Assembly (NCBI GenBank): GCA_902471875.1
Contig: CABRLN010000018.1
Span: 1 to 44,252 of the forward strand
Direction: 5' to 3'
Length of the DNA stretch: 44,252 nt
Origin: an uncultured Clostridium sp.
Lineage (GTDB): Bacteria; Bacillota; Clostridia; Oscillospirales; Acutalibacteraceae
Part shown: in pieces, positions 31,725 to 40,924 of the stretch
How positions within the stretch are numbered: position 1 is the first letter of the stretch
Layout: every line of letters starts with the position of its first letter
Translations under genes and position numbers: made by a program
The notes under the pieces: model-generated
What the model was told of the DNA's origin: nothing
What the model saw: the letters and a program-made list of their open reading frames with translations, nothing else
Databases searched by the model: none

Positions 31725-32777
31725 ATGGACGACAAAATTATTAAATTAAAACAAGAGCTTGAAAATGAACTTGGCAAAATTCAAAATCTTATTGACCTTG
31801 ACAAAATAAGAGTAGCCTATTTGGGCAAAAAGGGCAGTGTTACAGGTCTTCTTAAAGCTATGAAAGAGCTGTCTAATGAAGAAAAAAAGGAATTTGGCAA
31901 AAAGGTAAATGAGCTAAAAGGTGCTGTAGCCAAAAGTATTGAGGAAAAAACGGAAGAATTAAAAGAAAAAGAAATTCAGGCAGAAATAGCTTCAATGCCT
32001 ATAATTGATGTTACAACTCCGGTTGACCTTACAAGAGGTTCATACCACCCTATTACACTTGTTCAAAGACAGTGTGAGAATATTTTCCGTTCAATGGGTT
32101 TTACCGTTGAGGATTATTCAGAGGTTGTAACAGACTACGAATGTTTTGAATCACTTAATATTCCTAAACATCACCCGGCACGTGATATGCAGGACACATA
32201 TTATCTTGAAAACGGTCAGCTGTTAAAGTCGCAGACTTCTGCAGCACAAAATGCCATTTTAAAAAAATATGGCAAAAATCTTATTGAAAATAATGTACCA
32301 ATAAGAGCAATATTTCCGGGAAGATGCTTTAGAAATGAGGCAACTGATGCTTGCCACGAAAATACCTTTTTTCAAATGGAAGGTGTTATGGTAGATAAGG
32401 ATATTAGTATTTCTAACCTTATTTACTTTATGAAAACTATGCTTTCAGAGGTTTTTCAAAAGGATATTAAGGTAAGACTTCGTCCGGGATTTTTCCCTTT
32501 TGTGGAGCCTGGCTTTGAGCTTGATATAAGCTGTCTTATTTGCGGCGGCGATGGCTGCGCTTCTTGCAAGCACAGCGGTTGGCTGGAGCTTTGCCCTTGC
32601 GGTATGATTCACCCTGAGGTTCTTAAAGAGGGCGGCATTGACCCTGAAAAATATACAGGTTTTGCTTTTGGCCTTGGTTTAACAAGATTAGCGATGATGA
32701 AGTACGGTGTAAAAGATATTCGAGATTTAAACAGCGGCAGCTTAAAAGCACTGTCACAGTTTACTGACGATAAGTAA
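31725..32777 (+). CDS. pheS: Phenylalanyl-tRNA synthetase alpha subunit
   Basis: 350 residues. N-terminal coiled coil (about 1-85), then the class II core with RGSYHPI, HPARDMQDTYYL, RCFRNEATDACHENTFFQMEG and FAFGLGLTRLAMMKYGV. A C-terminal Cys-rich stretch (CLICGGDGCASCKHSGWLEL) is usual for bacterial PheS. It acts as an alpha2-beta2 enzyme with PheT. The start is ATG at 31725 with GGAGGT just before it; the ATG at 31713 overlaps the ribosome-binding site. Confidence 0.97.
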   Translation: MDDKIIKLKQELENELGKIQNLIDLDKIRVAYLGKKGSVTGLLKAMKELSNEEKKEFGKKVNELKGAVAKSIEEKTEELKEKEIQAEIASMPIIDVTTPVDLTRGSYHPITLVQRQCENIFRSMGFTVEDYSEVVTDYECFESLNIPKHHPARDMQDTYYLENGQLLKSQTSAAQNAILKKYGKNLIENNVPIRAIFPGRCFRNEATDACHENTFFQMEGVMVDKDISISNLIYFMKTMLSEVFQKDIKVRLRPGFFPFVEPGFELDISCLICGGDGCASCKHSGWLELCPCGMIHPEVLKEGGIDPEKYTGFAFGLGLTRLAMMKYGVKDIRDLNSGSLKALSQFTDDK

Positions 32778-32794
32778 GAAGGGAGATTGTAATT

Positions 32795-35164
32795 ATGTTT
32801 TTATCAATGAATTGGATTCAAGACTTTGTTGACCTTAGCGGTCTTGACAAGGTTAAGCTTATACATCAATTCTCTCTTTCTACAGCAGAGGTTGAGAACG
32901 AAATTTTCTTTAAAGGTTCTGATTTAAGCGGAGTTGTTGTTGCAGAAATTAAATCTATTGAAAATCATCCTGAGTCAAAAAAGCTTCACTTGTTAAAGGT
33001 TGATATTGGTGAAGATGAATTAACTGACGTTGTTTGCGGTGCACCAAATGTAAAGCTTGGTATGAAAACTGCCTTTGCAAAAGTGGGGGCAAGACTTGGT
33101 GAAATTGAAATTGCTCCAAGACCTCTTGCAGGCTGTATGTCTTACGGTATGTGCTGTTCTGAGGCTGAAATAGGCATTAGCGACGATAATTCAGGAATTA
33201 TGGAAATTACAGACAATGTTAAGAACGGTACTGACATTAAAGAGCTTTATGCAATTGAAGATATTGTGTTTGAGGTTGATAATAAATCTCTTACAAACCG
33301 TCCTGATTTGTGGAGTCACTATGGAATTGCAAGAGAATTTGCTTCATTGTCAGGTAGACAACTTAAACCACTTAATATAGATGATTTATCTGCATATAAT
33401 AGTCTTCCGCAAATTGATATGAAAATCGAAGATGCTCTTTGTCAAAGATACTCCTGTTTACAGGTTGAAAATATTACTCGAAATGTTAGCCCTGTTAATA
33501 TGAGAATAAGACTTTTCTACTGTGGAATGAGAGGAATAAATTTCTTAGCTGACCTTACAAACTATTTAATGCTTGAAATGGGCCAGCCTATGCATGCTTT
33601 TGATTCAAGAAAGGTTGAAAAAATTAGAGTTAAGCGTTTTGATAAGCCATTTACTTTCCAAACACTTGACGGAGTTGACAGAAAGATTGATGAAAACACC
33701 TTAATGATTTGCAATGATAACACTCCTGTTGCTATTGCAGGTATTATGGGTGGTCTTGATTCTGAAATTGTCGATGACACAACAACACTTACACTTGAGT
33801 CAGCTACGTTTGATTCTGTATCTATTCGTAAATCAACAGTAAGACTTTCTCACAGAACAGACGCTTCTATGAGATACGAAAAATCTCTTGATCCTGAAAT
33901 GACAGTTATAGCCATTGCAAGATTTGTTAAGTTGTTGAAAGAATACGATAGCAACGTAAAAGTTGTTTCTTCATTAACTGACGAATATGCTTTTCATTAT
34001 GATACTGTAAAGCTGAACTTTAACAAGAATTTTGTAAACAGATACACAGGTATTGAAATAAGTAATGATACTATTGTTAAAACACTAACTTCACTTGGTT
34101 TTAAAGTTACTCTTGAGGGCGATGAGTTTACTGTTATTGTTCCATCTTGGAGAGCAACAAAGGACGTTACAATAAAGGCTGACATTATTGAAGAAATAAC
34201 CAGAATTTATGGTTATGATAATTTTGATATTAACACAACACGTTCACCGCTTTATCCTGTAAGAATGACTGATGTAAAATGTGACGAAGAAAAAATTAAG
34301 GATATGCTTGTAAAAAGATATAATTTACATGAATTGCATTCTTATGTATGGGCATATAATGATGAGCAGAAAGCGCTTGGAATACCTGTTGAGGAAAATA
34401 TTAAGCTTGCAAATGCAACAAACCCTAATATTGAAACTATAAGAAAATCAATTATTCCTACACAGCTTTGTCAGATTAAAATAAACACCTCATTTGCTTC
34501 TGAGTTTGGAATTTTTGAAATTGGCAGAGTAGTTGACGGTGTTGACAGCAATAACAAATGTATTGAAAAGAAAAAGCTTGCCATTACACTTTTTAGCAAA
34601 ACTAAGGAGATTAAAGAGCTTTACATTAAGTTGCGTGATATTCTTGCAACAATTACAGATGATCTTAAGCATAAAGAACTCACATTTAAGGTTTCACAAG
34701 CTGAACATAGTTATGAACATCCTATTAATTTAAACAAGATTATACTAGATGATAAAGAAATAGGCACTATGGCAATTGTTCACCCGTTAGTTGGTAAAAA
34801 AATTGATAAAAAGGCGAATATTGTGTTTGCAGAAATTGATGTTGAAATGTTTGCCAATGTAGAAAATGCAAGTATAGCTTATAGCGAACCTTCAAAATTT
34901 CCGCCAATGACATACGATTTAAGTCTTGAACTTACTAAGGATATGTTTTACGGAAAGCTTCAGGAATGCTGGAAGGATTTTAATAACGGCATTCTTAAGA
35001 ATACAAAAATTGTAGATACCTATGATACTAACCAAATTCATAGTATGACAGTAAGATTTGAGTTTTCATCTAACGAGAGAACACTTTCTTCATCTGAAGT
35101 ACAGGAAGTTATGGACAAAGTTATTGAGAATTTAAAAAATATAGGTGTTCATCTAAGAGCATAA
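32795..35164 (+). CDS. pheT: Phenylalanyl-tRNA synthetase beta subunit
   Basis: 789 residues. The N-terminal tRNA-binding OB domain (LSGVVVAEIKSIENHPESKKLHLLKV), the B3/B4 domain with LTNRPDLWSHYGIAREFA, the editing and B5 region, a catalytic-like core, and the C-terminal ferredoxin-fold anticodon-binding domain ending with DKVIENLKNIGVHLRA are visible. Coupled to pheS by 17 bases; translation start ATG with AGGGAG upstream. A terminator follows. Confidence 0.97.
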   Translation: MFLSMNWIQDFVDLSGLDKVKLIHQFSLSTAEVENEIFFKGSDLSGVVVAEIKSIENHPESKKLHLLKVDIGEDELTDVVCGAPNVKLGMKTAFAKVGARLGEIEIAPRPLAGCMSYGMCCSEAEIGISDDNSGIMEITDNVKNGTDIKELYAIEDIVFEVDNKSLTNRPDLWSHYGIAREFASLSGRQLKPLNIDDLSAYNSLPQIDMKIEDALCQRYSCLQVENITRNVSPVNMRIRLFYCGMRGINFLADLTNYLMLEMGQPMHAFDSRKVEKIRVKRFDKPFTFQTLDGVDRKIDENTLMICNDNTPVAIAGIMGGLDSEIVDDTTTLTLESATFDSVSIRKSTVRLSHRTDASMRYEKSLDPEMTVIAIARFVKLLKEYDSNVKVVSSLTDEYAFHYDTVKLNFNKNFVNRYTGIEISNDTIVKTLTSLGFKVTLEGDEFTVIVPSWRATKDVTIKADIIEEITRIYGYDNFDINTTRSPLYPVRMTDVKCDEEKIKDMLVKRYNLHELHSYVWAYNDEQKALGIPVEENIKLANATNPNIETIRKSIIPTQLCQIKINTSFASEFGIFEIGRVVDGVDSNNKCIEKKKLAITLFSKTKEIKELYIKLRDILATITDDLKHKELTFKVSQAEHSYEHPINLNKIILDDKEIGTMAIVHPLVGKKIDKKANIVFAEIDVEMFANVENASIAYSEPSKFPPMTYDLSLELTKDMFYGKLQECWKDFNNGILKNTKIVDTYDTNQIHSMTVRFEFSSNERTLSSSEVQEVMDKVIENLKNIGVHLRA

Positions 35165-35170
35165 TTTACA

Positions 35171-35205
35171 AAAAGCCTACTGCGTTTTGCAGTAGGCTTT
35201 TATAA
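35171..35205. terminator. Bidirectional terminator between pheT and the polysaccharide operon
   Basis: AAAAGCCTACTGC (35171-35183) and GCAGTAGGCTTTT (35189-35201) form a 13-bp stem. Both flanks are A/T-rich, so it can end pheT and the converging minus-strand operon. Confidence 0.85.
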
Positions 35206-35222
35206 TAACTTGAATATTAACT

Positions 35223-36386
35223 CTAATGAACAATTCTTAACAATTTATTTTTGCCCCTTGTAATTATTGATTTAGCACGTGATCTAAAAGTTGGTTTAAG
35301 TAATTTTGTAAGTTTTTTCATAGTACACGATTTGCTGTTAAGTGTTCTGAAAAATATCTTGCGGTTTTCATGTGGGGCAACAGATTTTCTTGAATCAGAG
35401 GAGGGTGGAAGTGCTTGCTCTGTTTCAGCGCTATTGTAATTTAAAAAATATTTTATATTTTCAAACATTTCTTCACCTTTATGTGAGTGTGTAAAAATTA
35501 CAGAAGTACCTTTATCATCATCAAGCTCCGGCATATATTTTTCTATACCCCAACAATCACCTATTGTAACATCTGACGGACGCTCAAGTGCTTTAAATTT
35601 ACAGCTGTGACATGATGGACGAAGGCATATATTACTTAGAAATAAATCCATAAAAGGATCTTGTGTAAAAGGCTTTTTATATTTGCTTAAGTTATTAAAA
35701 TTCAGTTCCATGGCAAAAGCTTTCCAGCCAAAATCTTTATTCCTGAATGATACGTCTGTTATATCTGCGTTATAAATATTTTGTTGACTATTAAGATAAA
35801 ATTTCCATAGTTTTGGTGACGGTACACCGTGGCATAATATATCTATTGTATATAAATTATCATAATCTCTTTTTAAAAAATTTTTAAGTCCTGCTATTTG
35901 ACAGGCTGTTCCGGTATAAAGAACTTTTCTGCCTTTTTGAAGCTCTAGCTTAGCTTCTATGTAAGTATTTTCTATACGACTTTGCAAATATTTGCTGCCA
36001 CGCAGCAGCTTAAGTTCTTTTTCATTTTCAACTTTTATATGATGTACCATAAGTTCTTTATCAAATGCAGCACCAAAAACAACACCATTTGATTTTAGTA
36101 CATTTTGTGCAAACAATGAAAAAAGTCCTCCCGAAGAGCTTTTTAAACGCATGGATTCATTTTTTGCATAGGCTATATATGTACCTGTAGTGATTTCTTT
36201 ACATGCCTTTGCGTTTTTTACAGGACATACTTTTTCACATAATCCGCATTCTATACAGAGTGATTTGTTTACAACAGGATATAAAAAACCTTCACTATCA
36301 CTTTTAGTTGAAATACATTTTTGTGGGCAAATTTGTGTGCAAGCGTCACAACCACAGCATTGCTCCTTTTGTAATACGTTTATCAT
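35223..36386 (-). CDS. FrhB-like Fe-S protein (coenzyme F420 hydrogenase/dehydrogenase beta-subunit family), polysaccharide-associated
   Basis: 387 residues. Two 4Fe-4S binding sites are visible: C10/C13/C16/C20-P and C44/C47/C50/C54-P. Then come FrhB_N- and FrhB_C-type segments: SSSGGLFSLFAQNVLKS, LYTGTACQIAGLKNFL, DILCHGVPSPKLW, CHSCKFKALERPSDVTIGDCWG, and a basic C-terminal tail. Proteins of this family often stand in cell-surface polysaccharide clusters next to pyruvyl transferases; the reaction is not known, though a flavin- and ferredoxin-linked redox step is a reasonable guess. F420 itself is not expected in this organism. Last gene of a four-gene minus-strand operon. Confidence 0.85.
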   Translation of the reverse strand: MINVLQKEQCCGCDACTQICPQKCISTKSDSEGFLYPVVNKSLCIECGLCEKVCPVKNAKACKEITTGTYIAYAKNESMRLKSSSGGLFSLFAQNVLKSNGVVFGAAFDKELMVHHIKVENEKELKLLRGSKYLQSRIENTYIEAKLELQKGRKVLYTGTACQIAGLKNFLKRDYDNLYTIDILCHGVPSPKLWKFYLNSQQNIYNADITDVSFRNKDFGWKAFAMELNFNNLSKYKKPFTQDPFMDLFLSNICLRPSCHSCKFKALERPSDVTIGDCWGIEKYMPELDDDKGTSVIFTHSHKGEEMFENIKYFLNYNSAETEQALPPSSDSRKSVAPHENRKIFFRTLNSKSCTMKKLTKLLKPTFRSRAKSIITRGKNKLLRIVH

Positions 36387-36416
36387 ATAATCCTCCCAAA
36401 ATATATGATGAAAATA

Positions 36417-37967
36417 TTATTTTATAATATTTTCTAAATGTAGCTTACCTTTTGTAAGTCTATTAAAAAGTATAACACATTGCTTAAATTCGTCACTTCG
36501 AAAATAAACAATAAAGAATAAAATATTAGGAACAATAAGGCATACAATACCTCGAATAATTAGTGTAAGAAAATCAGATAGATTGATTAGTGAGCATAAG
36601 AAATATGTAATTGCACTTGCAATTACAGTAACCAAAAAATACATAACAATTTTACAAAGATAACCCCAAAGGTATTTGGTATCAAATAGTAATGTAAAAA
36701 GATTATGCAATAACCAAGGAATGCCTATTATAACAGTAGATATTACTGTTGAAAGAATAACGCCATAAATTCCAAAAAAATTTACCATTATAAGGTTAAG
36801 AAGTAAATTTGTAATAGCTGTGAAAAAAGGTCTGAAACGATCCTCATGCCATATACCGGCAGCGTCTTTATATGTGGTAAAAAGCGTATTAATTTCATAA
36901 ACAAAAAAATAAATACACAAGCATATTACTACACTGAAATCAAGCTGTAATTTTTCGCCAACCCATAATTTCATAAATGGCTGATAAAGACATAAAAGGC
37001 TGCAACTGCAAAATCCTGCTATCCAAGCTATTATAAGTGTAAACTTTTTCAGATCATTAAAATTTTTTTCTTTGGTTTCAGTAATTATGCTATTACCTAT
37101 TCCTGCTGTACATGAATTAAAAATTATTATAACAAACCCCATAACTGATGTGAGTATGTAATAATAATTTTGATAAATTGCAAGCATGGTCAAACCTAAA
37201 AATGCAGAAATAACAATAGTATCAACTGAATTAACTATTACCATTCCTATTTTTGAAGTGAATAAATCACGTACACGTTTATTTATTTCTGCTACTTTTT
37301 CTTTTGGCAATTTTCCTGCAGGCTTATATTGCGGATACATTTTATTTGATTGAATTGCGGTAAATATGTTTAAAATTGCCGTACAAATTAAAGAAATTAT
37401 AAGATATAAATAATAGTCTTTGAAAATTATTATTGCAGCAATCTGTATAGCATATTGGGCAGTGTTTATTATCATTGTTATTTTGCTTGTTATGTCAGAA
37501 CGCTGGTGAGCATAAATAAGAGAATTTTTATACGCAAATAGCCAGTATGATAATACTACTGCACCAAGATTCATAAGATAAAGTATATATATATTTATTC
37601 CCTCAGGTACATCACTTTTTATAATTTTGGATAAAAATGGCATTACACACAACCCCAAAACGGCTATTACCAAACCAATAATTCGGTAATATTTGCGGTA
37701 AAGCCGCATAAGTGCACATATGGTTACTGTATCTTTTTCTGCAATTGGTTTGTACATACTATAAATCATAGCACTTCCCACACCAAGCTCAGCAAGACTT
37801 AAAACCTGTAAAACAGAAACAAAAAGGCTGTTAAGTCCAAGATACTGTACGCCCATAAAATGTATCATAACTGTTCTTATAATAAAAGGAACTAAAATTT
37901 GATACATTTTTAGAGCACTTGCAAAAAGTATATTTCTTGTGGCGTTTTGTGTTCTGCTGTTTTTCAA
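36417..37967 (-). CDS. Polysaccharide flippase (Wzx/MOP superfamily)
   Basis: 516 residues with about 12-14 hydrophobic helices. The N terminus (NILFASALKMYQILVPFIIRT) followed by YLGLNSLFVSVLQVLSLAELGVGSA is typical of oligosaccharide exporters of the MOP superfamily, which flip lipid-linked repeat units across the membrane. TTG start with GAGGTGG upstream. Its position between the pyruvyl transferase and the Fe-S protein in one operon fits a surface-polymer pathway. No polymerase (Wzy) is visible, so the cluster is incomplete or the repeat unit is small. Confidence 0.88.
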   Translation of the reverse strand: MKNSRTQNATRNILFASALKMYQILVPFIIRTVMIHFMGVQYLGLNSLFVSVLQVLSLAELGVGSAMIYSMYKPIAEKDTVTICALMRLYRKYYRIIGLVIAVLGLCVMPFLSKIIKSDVPEGINIYILYLMNLGAVVLSYWLFAYKNSLIYAHQRSDITSKITMIINTAQYAIQIAAIIIFKDYYLYLIISLICTAILNIFTAIQSNKMYPQYKPAGKLPKEKVAEINKRVRDLFTSKIGMVIVNSVDTIVISAFLGLTMLAIYQNYYYILTSVMGFVIIIFNSCTAGIGNSIITETKEKNFNDLKKFTLIIAWIAGFCSCSLLCLYQPFMKLWVGEKLQLDFSVVICLCIYFFVYEINTLFTTYKDAAGIWHEDRFRPFFTAITNLLLNLIMVNFFGIYGVILSTVISTVIIGIPWLLHNLFTLLFDTKYLWGYLCKIVMYFLVTVIASAITYFLCSLINLSDFLTLIIRGIVCLIVPNILFFIVYFRSDEFKQCVILFNRLTKGKLHLENIIK

Positions 37968-38021
37968 CAGAAGCCACCTCCCAATTTATTAGTTATAATA
38001 TATGAAACTGTATTAATAGTT

Positions 38022-39176
38022 TTAGTTTGCTATTTTACGCAGATAATTGTAGGAGCTTTCACGCAATTTGTCAATAAGTGAATTAAAGGTATTAAAATCA
38101 ACATTATTATCAAGTGAAATATCATATAATTTTTCTGTAGTTATAAATCTGTTTTCAAGATTAAATTCAATTAAAAAATCATGTATCCTGCTGTTAGTGC
38201 TTCTTACCTCTTTGTTTTCACGTTTAAGTATATAAAAATTTTTTTGAAAAAGGCAAGAAAAAATCATTGCATGGTACGAGTCAGTAATAACAAGTTCTGC
38301 ATTTTTTATAAGCCCTATAAAATCAGCAGGTCCCGACTTAAAATCTCTTATATTTCCAAAATCGTTGTCAAAATCTTCAATACGGTTATCCTTTATATAT
38401 GGTAAAGTAACTATAGGCAGACCAAGCCTTTTTGCAACAAGGGTTGTTTCTGTTCTATATTTTTTTTCTTTACCAAGGTAATAGCAGAAAATATATTTTT
38501 TCTTTTGTCTAGAATTTACAGCAACTTTGTTCCACTCATCTGCATTAAGAAGAAGAGTAGGATCAAGATCAATGCGAATATCTTTTTTAGCTAAAAGCTT
38601 GTTTATTTCTGTCTGTGCACTGTGTTCTCTTACAGAAATGCCGTTAAATTTTTCAAGTGTATTGCTATAAAGCTCGTTAAGTTGTGGGTTGATATCATCT
38701 GTACCAATACTTGCAGCATATGAATAACGTTTTCCGTTAAATCCACTGTGCTCCATTAAAAAGCTTTTTAGAGCTTTTTCGGGCAGCCAATCTCCCCATA
38801 CCTGATCACTGCCTACAATAAAAACATCATATAAATCACAAAATTGTTCAACTGATGTGTATATAGCTTTACTATGTGGTATATCATTCATAAATTTTGC
38901 AAAGCTGTTTAAACGCTTTGCAAAAATTTTAATTTTTTTATTTGCTTTATATCTGTCCTTGTAAAAGTTTATTCTGTTTTTTACTTTTTGAAAAAATGTT
39001 CTTTTTACAGGTGCAATTACCTCCGGTTCATTACAGTAGAACCTAAAATAATTAAAAGTTACCTGTTCAGCGATACAACCTGTTTTTTGAAGTGCTTTTT
39101 GAAGTGCATATGCCTGCAAAAGACCACCCATATTATAGTTATTATAGTATAATGATAAAATTCCAATTTTTTTCAT
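38022..39176 (-). CDS. Polysaccharide pyruvyl transferase family protein
   Basis: 384 residues. Family features are GGLLQAYALQKAL at the start, VFIVGSDQVWGDW (about residue 120), SYAASIG, DLDPTLLLNADEW and GPADFIGLIKNAELVITDSYHAM (about 285-307). These enzymes (CsaB/WcaK-like) transfer pyruvate from PEP as a ketal onto sugar residues, often to give anionic surface polymers. ATG start with AAAGGA upstream at somewhat long spacing. It follows the GT2 gene by 9 bases. Confidence 0.9.
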   Translation of the reverse strand: MKKIGILSLYYNNYNMGGLLQAYALQKALQKTGCIAEQVTFNYFRFYCNEPEVIAPVKRTFFQKVKNRINFYKDRYKANKKIKIFAKRLNSFAKFMNDIPHSKAIYTSVEQFCDLYDVFIVGSDQVWGDWLPEKALKSFLMEHSGFNGKRYSYAASIGTDDINPQLNELYSNTLEKFNGISVREHSAQTEINKLLAKKDIRIDLDPTLLLNADEWNKVAVNSRQKKKYIFCYYLGKEKKYRTETTLVAKRLGLPIVTLPYIKDNRIEDFDNDFGNIRDFKSGPADFIGLIKNAELVITDSYHAMIFSCLFQKNFYILKRENKEVRSTNSRIHDFLIEFNLENRFITTEKLYDISLDNNVDFNTFNSLIDKLRESSYNYLRKIAN

Positions 39177-39185
39177 AAGTATTGT

Positions 39186-40229
39186 TTATCCTTTTAAATT
39201 TCGTACCATAGCAGCAAGTTTACATTTTATAAGATCAAGATGAATATAATAAATGCCAATTTTAATAAAAAATATTTCAATTCGTGACAGATATTTGCTG
39301 TTAAAGGGGATTCTTTTCAAATATTGTTTGGCTTTTTTATTTTTAACAAATTTTTTTAGAGCATATATTCCGTTATCGTAGTTTCTGTTGTTGTCATTTC
39401 CTAATGAAATAGCAACACATTCTCTCATAGTAAAATATGTTTTTTCAGGATTCAAATTATCAAAACCGTTTTGTGATAGAGCATTTGACATTTTATTAAA
39501 GTATTTAATATATTTTTCTGCTTTTTTAGTATCTCCTCGGTTAAGTGATGAATTTTCATATACCATATAATTGTACCAATGCTGATTAGATAAGCCGAGT
39601 GAACTGCATTTTGCAACATAACATGCCAAAAAAACCTGATCCTCTCCGATTACAAGCTCCTCATCGAACCTTAATTCTCCAATAAGCTCCTTGCGGTAAA
39701 GCTTACACCATATTTCCGGTTGAAAACCTTGTGCGGTTTTATCATTTATACAATTCCATAGTAAAAACCTGCACAAATTATTTTGTTTTTCTTCATTTGT
39801 ATTCTGTTTATAAATAACTAAATCTGTTTCGGTTTTATCAGAAAAGTTACTATGAACAATTTTATTATCTTTTATCCATTTAACTCTGCCTATTGCTAAA
39901 TCAATACCCTGTTCCATTATGTCGACACTATTTTGAAGAAAGCATTCTGTAATAAAATCATCAGAATCAATAAAACACACATATTTGCCTTTTGCACGAT
40001 CAAGCGCAAAATTTCTTGCCTTTGATACACCCTCGTTTTCTTTATGCCAAAGTTTTATTCTATTGTCTTTGTCTGCAATTCGGTCAAGTTCGTCTGCACA
40101 AAGCTTTTTACTGCCATCATCTACTATAAGAAGTTCAAAATTATCATAAGTTTGTAGTAGTATGCTGTCAATACATTTTTTTAAATAATCAATTTCTGTG
40201 TTATATACAGGTACAATAACCGAAACCAT
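39186..40229 (-). CDS. Glycosyltransferase family 2
   Basis: 347 residues. A GT-A fold with MVSVIVPVYNTEIDYLKKCI, LLIVDDGS and FIDSDDFI (the DxD-type metal site, about residues 90-97), and GEDQVFLACY near residue 190 as the usual catalytic-base region. It transfers a sugar from a nucleotide sugar to a lipid-linked or glycan acceptor; the sugar is unknown. First gene of the minus-strand polysaccharide operon, with GGAGG before the ATG and a consensus promoter about 85 bases upstream. Confidence 0.93.
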   Translation of the reverse strand: MVSVIVPVYNTEIDYLKKCIDSILLQTYDNFELLIVDDGSKKLCADELDRIADKDNRIKLWHKENEGVSKARNFALDRAKGKYVCFIDSDDFITECFLQNSVDIMEQGIDLAIGRVKWIKDNKIVHSNFSDKTETDLVIYKQNTNEEKQNNLCRFLLWNCINDKTAQGFQPEIWCKLYRKELIGELRFDEELVIGEDQVFLACYVAKCSSLGLSNQHWYNYMVYENSSLNRGDTKKAEKYIKYFNKMSNALSQNGFDNLNPEKTYFTMRECVAISLGNDNNRNYDNGIYALKKFVKNKKAKQYLKRIPFNSKYLSRIEIFFIKIGIYYIHLDLIKCKLAAMVRNLKG

Positions 40230-40316
40230 CTTTTGCCTCCTAAATTTGAAAGAGCATTCATTTATTGTTAAAAATATTATAAAATGACATCATCTAAGCT
40301 AAAAACATTATTTTTA

Positions 40317-40345
40317 ATTATAGCTATTAAATAATTTGATGTCAA
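40317..40345 (-). promoter_or_regulatory. Consensus sigma-A promoter of the polysaccharide operon
   Basis: On the minus strand TTGACA (40340-40345), 17-base spacer, TATAAT (40317-40322). The 346-base gap 40230-40575 also contains a candidate short ORF and the ireB promoter; nothing else is evident. Confidence 0.8.
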
Positions 40346-40373
40346 GCACGGTACTGTTGAGGAGAGTGAGTTG

Positions 40374-40442
40374 ATGATACTTGTAATGGTAAAATTTTTA
40401 AGTAAAGTAAAAATTGAAAAACATACAAGGAAAGGTTTATAA
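40374..40442 (+). CDS. Candidate 22-residue small ORF
   Basis: ATG at 40374 is preceded by GAGGAGAG at about seven bases and opens a 22-codon frame rich in Lys and Val. No promoter is obvious upstream. It could be chance in AT-rich sequence; only the ribosome-binding site argues for it. Confidence 0.2.
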   Translation: MILVMVKFLSKVKIEKHTRKGL

Positions 40443-40484
40443 AATATTAAGTTTTAAATATACGTTGTCATGTTTAATAAAAAG

Positions 40485-40514
40485 TTGACATTATGTTTAC
40501 TACTGTGGTAATAT
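40485..40514 (+). promoter_or_regulatory. Promoter of ireB
   Basis: TTGACA (40485-40490), 18-base spacer ending in TGG, TAATAT (40509-40514), an extended -10. Confidence 0.65.
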
Positions 40515-40575
40515 TATAGTAATAGTTAAGATTTATATATAATGTATCGTTATATTATATTGGAGGTGTTCTTGT

Positions 40576-40818
40576 ATGGACAAAACAATGATTTTTTCAT
40601 TGAATGGTGATAAGGAAGAGTCATTTAAGAAAAATCTTACAACTGTTTATGATGCATTAAGAGAAAAGGGTTATAATCCAATTAATCAAATGGTTGGGTA
40701 TATACTTTCTGAAGATCCGACATATATTACAACTCATAAAAACGCAAGAGCAATTATAAGTAAAATGGAACGAGATGAAATTTTAGAAATTCTTTTAAAG
40801 TCTTATCTTAACAAATAA
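40576..40818 (+). CDS. IreB-family regulatory phosphoprotein (UPF0297)
   Basis: 80 residues: KTMIFSLNGDKEE, TVYDALREKGYNPINQMVGY, LSEDPTYITTHKNARAII and EILLKSYLNK are the characteristic conserved blocks. In Enterococcus IreB is a phosphorylation target of the PASTA kinase IreK and influences cephalosporin tolerance. Usually it stands with ruvX and alaS; here it is alone with its own promoter and terminator. Start ATG with TTGGAGGTG upstream. Confidence 0.93.
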   Translation: MDKTMIFSLNGDKEESFKKNLTTVYDALREKGYNPINQMVGYILSEDPTYITTHKNARAIISKMERDEILEILLKSYLNK

Positions 40819-40843
40819 TAGCTATGTTTAATTAATACAAAGT

Positions 40844-40880
40844 AAATGGCGGCACAGGGTTAAATCTGTGCCGCCATTTT
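40844..40880. terminator. Bidirectional terminator between ireB and the alanine symporter gene
   Basis: AAATGGCGGCACAG (40844-40857) and CTGTGCCGCCATTT (40866-40879) form a perfect 14-bp GC-rich stem, T-rich on both strands. Confidence 0.9.
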
Positions 40881-40924
40881 AATAAATGTATAATTATATG
40901 GTGATTTTTTAATGTTTTATATAT

